Shown: positions 61,074 to 64,000 of the stretch, one piece after another | Layout: each line of letters starts with the position of its first letter | Position numbering within the stretch: the stretch's first letter is position 1 | Source: Lysobacter sp. | GTDB lineage: Bacteria; Pseudomonadota; Gammaproteobacteria; Xanthomonadales; Xanthomonadaceae | NCBI GenBank assembly: GCA_019634715.1 | Contig: JAHCAU010000019.1 | Span: 36,041-100,040 of the forward strand | DNA length: 64,000 nucleotides | Direction of reading: 5' to 3' | Program-made: the position numbers and the translations under genes | The notes under the pieces: generated by a model | Seen by the model: the letters and a program-made list of their open reading frames with translations, nothing else | Told to the model about the DNA's origin: nothing | Database searches by the model: none

Positions 61074-61880
61074 ATGACCAAACGCCGCTTCATCGCCCCT
61101 GCGCGAGACGCGATCGATTCCGACGTGTTCGATCATCCCGTGTTCGCTGGATATCAAGTGCACCGCGACTGGTTCACGACGCCCGACTGGCCCGGTGTCG
61201 ACGCGCTCAACGCGAGCATGTCGCTCGCGTCGCATCGTTTCGTCGTCCAGGACGACCGTCTGCTCGACGACGGCCTGCATTACGAAACCCGCATCGCCGC
61301 CGGTCGCATCGCTACGCGCGAGGCGAACTGGCACGACCTGTTCAACGCTGCGGTCTGGTGCCGGTATTCGGCGTTGAAGCAGGCGTTCAACGCCCGGCAG
61401 TGCGCGCACATCGCACAGATGGGCCCGCGCGAGCGCAATCGCGCCCAGTACGCGCTCACCCAGTTCGACGAAGCCGGTGTGATCGTTCGCCTGCGCGATC
61501 CCGCGTTGCTGCCGCTGTGGGATCGCCACGACTGGCGCGCGCTGTTCCTCGATCACGCCGATGCCTGGCGCAGCGGCGACATCGCCATCGCCGCCGTCGT
61601 CGGTCACGCGCTGCTCGAAATCGCGCTCGTCCCCGCACTGTTCATGGTCGGCAAGTGTCTGGTGGTGCAGGGCGAGCACGGCGACGACGCCTGTGTCGAT
61701 CTGGTCGCGAAGGCTGCGCGCGAAGGACGCGTGCTCAACGACCCGCTCGAACTGCGGCCGCTGCCGCTGGCCGGGATTCCGGGGTGGTATCCGGGGCAGG
61801 GTGCGGCGTTCTACGAGACGGCGGAGTGCTTTCAGCCTGTGCGGGCGGGGCGGGTGTATCCGGTGCCTTTGCAGCTTTGA
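61074..61880 (+). CDS. DUF3025 family protein
   Basis: A 268-aa cytosolic protein of the DUF3025 family, function unknown. Features: HYETRIAAGRIATREANWHD, LFNAAVWCRYSALKQAFNAR, ALTQFDEAGVIV and the C-terminal LRPLPLAGIPGWYPGQGAAF. In proteobacteria these proteins lie in scattered contexts. ATG at 61074 is preferred over an in-frame GTG 9 bp upstream. The end of the upstream inverted repeat is 44 bp away. Confidence 0.82.
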   Translation: MTKRRFIAPARDAIDSDVFDHPVFAGYQVHRDWFTTPDWPGVDALNASMSLASHRFVVQDDRLLDDGLHYETRIAAGRIATREANWHDLFNAAVWCRYSALKQAFNARQCAHIAQMGPRERNRAQYALTQFDEAGVIVRLRDPALLPLWDRHDWRALFLDHADAWRSGDIAIAAVVGHALLEIALVPALFMVGKCLVVQGEHGDDACVDLVAKAAREGRVLNDPLELRPLPLAGIPGWYPGQGAAFYETAECFQPVRAGRVYPVPLQL

Positions 61881-61919
61881 CGAAGTGTGCGTCACGTAGG
61901 CGCCGATCTTGGTCGAAGC

Positions 61920-62267
61920 TCAGGCACGTTTTCGGTGGATGCGAAGCATGGCGAAGCGGATGCCCGCGAGGATGAGCACGAGCACCGTGGGGCAGAGCCA
62001 GCCGAAGAAGATCGCGATGCCGACGGTATTGTTGTCGTACTGCCCTTCCGGGAAATGTTTGCCCGCCGCATGGCCTGCCGCGTTGCCGGCAGGGTTGTAG
62101 ACATACGCCGTGAACAGCACCGTGGAGAGCCAGCTCACGAACACGGTCATCACGCCCCTAAGCCAGAAGCGGCGCGGGCGCGGTAGCGCCAAGCAGGTGA
62201 GTACCAATACCGGCACCATCAGCAAGCCGATAGCGTCGACGAACGTGAGGAGTTGGTCAGGATTCAT
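61920..62267 (-). CDS. Small integral membrane protein, unknown
   Basis: A 115-aa protein with three hydrophobic segments (FVDAIGLLMVPVLVLTCLAL; RGVMTVFVSWLSTVLFTAYV; TVGIAIFFGWLCPTVLVLIL). The loop HAAGKHFPEGQYDNNTV is hydrophilic. I do not recognise a family. It lies convergent with DUF3025 and downstream of the cupin gene by 40 bp. Confidence 0.6.
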   Translation of the reverse strand: MNPDQLLTFVDAIGLLMVPVLVLTCLALPRPRRFWLRGVMTVFVSWLSTVLFTAYVYNPAGNAAGHAAGKHFPEGQYDNNTVGIAIFFGWLCPTVLVLILAGIRFAMLRIHRKRA

Positions 62268-62307
62268 CCGGATACCTCGTGGTGAGCTGGCCGTTTCTCC
62301 ATCGAGG

Positions 62308-62685
62308 TCAGGATTCGATTGGGCGCAACTGCTCGGCGAGGCTGCGCGTCTTCCCGGTGATTTCGTTGCCGGTGTGCAGCGTCGACTTCCGTTCGATCAG
62401 CATGATGTGACATTCCTCATCGGCGACGGGATTGTGGCGCACGCCCTTCGGGACGACGAACGCATCGCCTTCATGCAGCACGACAGTCCGGTCCTCCATC
62501 TCGATCGTGAGCGAGCCCTTGAGGATGTAGAAGAGTTCGTCCTCGTGCTCGTGGCTGTGCCATGCGAGCGTGCCCTGCACCTTGGCGACCTTGACGAAGG
62601 AATCGTCGAGCTCGGCCACCACGCGGGGCGACCAGTGTTCGTCCAGGCCGGCTGCGATCTTGCGCGGTGAAACGACGTCTGACAT
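62308..62685 (-). CDS. Cupin domain protein
   Basis: A 125-aa single-domain cupin. Metal-binding motif 1 reads LAWHSHEHEDELFYILKGSL (H-x-H-x-E type), and motif 2 GDAFVVPKGVRHNPVADEEC (G-x5-P-x-G-x-x-H-x3-N). Small cupins of this sort are enzymes or sugar-binding proteins; no function can be assigned. ATG at 62685 is preferred, with an ATG 15 bp upstream possible. Confidence 0.85.
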   Translation of the reverse strand: MSDVVSPRKIAAGLDEHWSPRVVAELDDSFVKVAKVQGTLAWHSHEHEDELFYILKGSLTIEMEDRTVVLHEGDAFVVPKGVRHNPVADEECHIMLIERKSTLHTGNEITGKTRSLAEQLRPIES

Positions 62686-62734
62686 CGGGAAAGCCTCCAT
62701 CGGGTCAATCGGTGCGATACGGGTGCAAGGGGTG

Positions 62735-63862
62735 TCACGCTGGATCACGCAAGACGCATGGACTGAGGAAGGTTTCCAGTCGCGCGCACTCTTCCTGCAA
62801 CGCTCGTTTGAAAACGGGATCGCGTGGCGCGCGGCCGCTGACGTACCCCGGCCCCACCTGCAGTTGTCCGTCGCGCATGGCGGCATTGGCCCAGCCGATG
62901 ACCTGGCCGCGCCAGAGCATGGGCAGGGCGTAATAGCCGCGTATCCGTTTCGGCGCTGGTGTGTAGGCTTCGAAGCGATAGGCCCAGCCCCAGAAACGCT
63001 CGAAGCGTTCGCGGTCCCAGACGATCGGGTCGAAGGGGGCGAGCAGGCGTACTGCGTCGTCGAGGATGTCGTCGCTTGCGAAACGCCGGCTGACAGGGTT
63101 CTCGCCTTCGGGCCAGAACCAGCGGACGCCGTCGACGGTGGCCTGCGGCAGTCGCGCTTTTGCGCGTGCGAGCGCGGCGCGGCGACGGTCGCGCCACTGC
63201 GGGGCCGCGGCCATGCCCAGCCACATCACGAAGCGGCTGAGCGTGGCAGCGGGCAAGGGCGCGTACTTGGCGACCGTCACGTCGATCAATGCGTCCAGTG
63301 CGGCGTCGGGATCGATCGGTGCGTCGCGCATGTGCGCGAGCTGCGGCGCATACAGGCGGATGCCGCCTTCGCGCCGCGCCACGCGCAGCAGGCCGCGATA
63401 GTGCATGCCGTCCAGAAGCTGCGTGCTGGCCTTGGAGTTGCCGCCGAACCAGTTGCGGCTGGTGCCGTGCTGGAACGCCGCATCCACCTCGCGCGGATGC
63501 ACGACACCGCGTTCCTGCACGAATTCCAATACGGCCTGCGCCTGCGTCCAACGGGCGCGCGGCCACGCGTTGCGCTCGGTGCGCGGATGCATCAAGGCCT
63601 GCGTCGCGCGCGGCAGGAAGCCGTAGTTGACGAAGAAATCCTCTTCGACGGCCAGACGCGGGTAGCGCGCCTCCAGATCGCCCGCGCGGTAGTCCTTCAC
63701 CCGATGGCGCAGGGTCAGATCCTGCGCCCGCGCCGGCGCGCGGATCGGGTCGGCCTGCACGAAGCCCAGCTTCGCGATGGCACGCGACAGCGTCGTCGGC
63801 GCGAACAGGCTGCGCGAGATCGCGTGGCGGCGGAGGTGGTCGAGAGTGGGGGTGCTTGGCAT
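62735..63862 (-). CDS. Winged-helix DNA glycosylase, YcaQ/AlkX family
   Basis: A 375-aa protein of the HTH_42 (YcaQ/AlkX) family, which unhooks DNA interstrand crosslinks and removes bulky alkylated bases. The catalytic QxD motif is visible in KLGFVQADPIRAPARAQDL (Gln36, Asp38). Further: YEYWxHAA-like region reading YPRLAVEEDFFVNYGFLPRA, WFGGNSKASTQLLDGMHYRG, and the C-terminal FDPIVWDRERFERFWGW and RIRGYYALPMLWRGQVIGWA. Start at 63862 (ATG) fits the family. Confidence 0.88.
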   Translation of the reverse strand: MPSTPTLDHLRRHAISRSLFAPTTLSRAIAKLGFVQADPIRAPARAQDLTLRHRVKDYRAGDLEARYPRLAVEEDFFVNYGFLPRATQALMHPRTERNAWPRARWTQAQAVLEFVQERGVVHPREVDAAFQHGTSRNWFGGNSKASTQLLDGMHYRGLLRVARREGGIRLYAPQLAHMRDAPIDPDAALDALIDVTVAKYAPLPAATLSRFVMWLGMAAAPQWRDRRRAALARAKARLPQATVDGVRWFWPEGENPVSRRFASDDILDDAVRLLAPFDPIVWDRERFERFWGWAYRFEAYTPAPKRIRGYYALPMLWRGQVIGWANAAMRDGQLQVGPGYVSGRAPRDPVFKRALQEECARLETFLSPCVLRDPA

Positions 63863-63924
63863 GATGCGATGATCGCAGGATCGAATATCTGGCGCCGCCT
63901 GCAGTTTATCTACAGTTGCAGATC

Positions 63925-63997
63925 GTAGGGCGGAACCGCCGAAGGCGATTCCGCCGTGATGCTTGCGGGCAACCCAGTGGCGGAATCCGCTTCGCGG
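63925..63997. repeat. REP-like palindromes at the window end
   Basis: GTAGGGCGGAACCGCCGAAG followed by GGCGATTCCGCC forms a palindrome (63925-63955). A related unit GGCGGAATCCGCTTCGCGG follows (63979-63997), possibly continuing past the window. This is the GTAGGGCGGAA-type repeat seen widely in this family. Confidence 0.65.
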
Positions 63998-64000
63998 GTT

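Overview
The window is high-GC, densely packed gammaproteobacterial chromosome. The housekeeping gene set leuS-lptE-holA-nadD-rsfS, rlmH, maf-rng-yhdP-tldD-darP-pmbA, a type IV secretion effector carrying a C-terminal XVIPCD signal, an LprI-type lipoprotein beside it, and the intergenic repeat types point to the Xanthomonadaceae/Lysobacteraceae (Lysobacter- or Luteimonas-like). The genus is inferred from gene content only. I see no rRNA, tRNA, CRISPR array, insertion sequence or prophage.

Layout. 0-4 kb: end of leuS, then lptE, holA, nadD, rsfS and a YbjQ-like gene. 4-7.3 kb (minus): a PhoX phosphatase with a Pho box and a DASS anion transporter. 7.3-13.2 kb: rlmH, a large lipoprotein, an Old Yellow Enzyme reductase, a TonB-like protein and a SIMPL protein. 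13.2-23.1 kb: maf, rng, yhdP, tldD, darP and pmbA. 23.1-28.5 kb: two DUF4870 membrane proteins, the minus-strand group TPR-tilS-xseB-ispA, and a nitroreductase. 28.5-32.3 kb: an accessory patch with visibly lower GC. 32.3-43.8 kb: HD hydrolase, trhO, AbgT transporter, M14 peptidase, GST, POT transporter, rhomboid protease, a 60-aa protein with a sigma-54-type promoter, a cold-shock protein, a DUF3298 lipoprotein and a sirtuin. 43.9-49.5 kb: M3 peptidase, TonB-dependent receptor, MerR/TipAS regulator. 49.6-59.3 kb (all minus): a pyroglutamate/5-oxoproline gene set split by an effector and lipoprotein pair. 59.4-64 kb: rimO, DUF3025, a membrane protein, a cupin and a YcaQ-family glycosylase.

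The most interesting find is in the accessory patch. A tetrapyrrole-methylase-fold enzyme (29090-29887) strongly resembles the alpha-N-methyltransferases of split borosin RiPP pathways (SonM of Shewanella). It is followed by a 94-aa protein (30165-30449) built like a borosin precursor: a helical N-terminal domain, a short hydrophobic core, then an unusual acidic, proline-rich tail. A periplasmic-sensor diguanylate cyclase begins 27 bp after the precursor. The low-GC patch appears to begin and end inside its flanking genes, suggesting a mosaic import.

Second, the 5-oxoproline set (pxpB-pxpC ... pxpA-DUF969-DUF979-pcp) has an 849-aa peptidoglycan hydrolase effector with an XVIPCD tail, plus a lipoprotein with two LprI domains, between pxpC and pxpA. 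This looks like an effector-immunity pair inserted into a metabolic operon.
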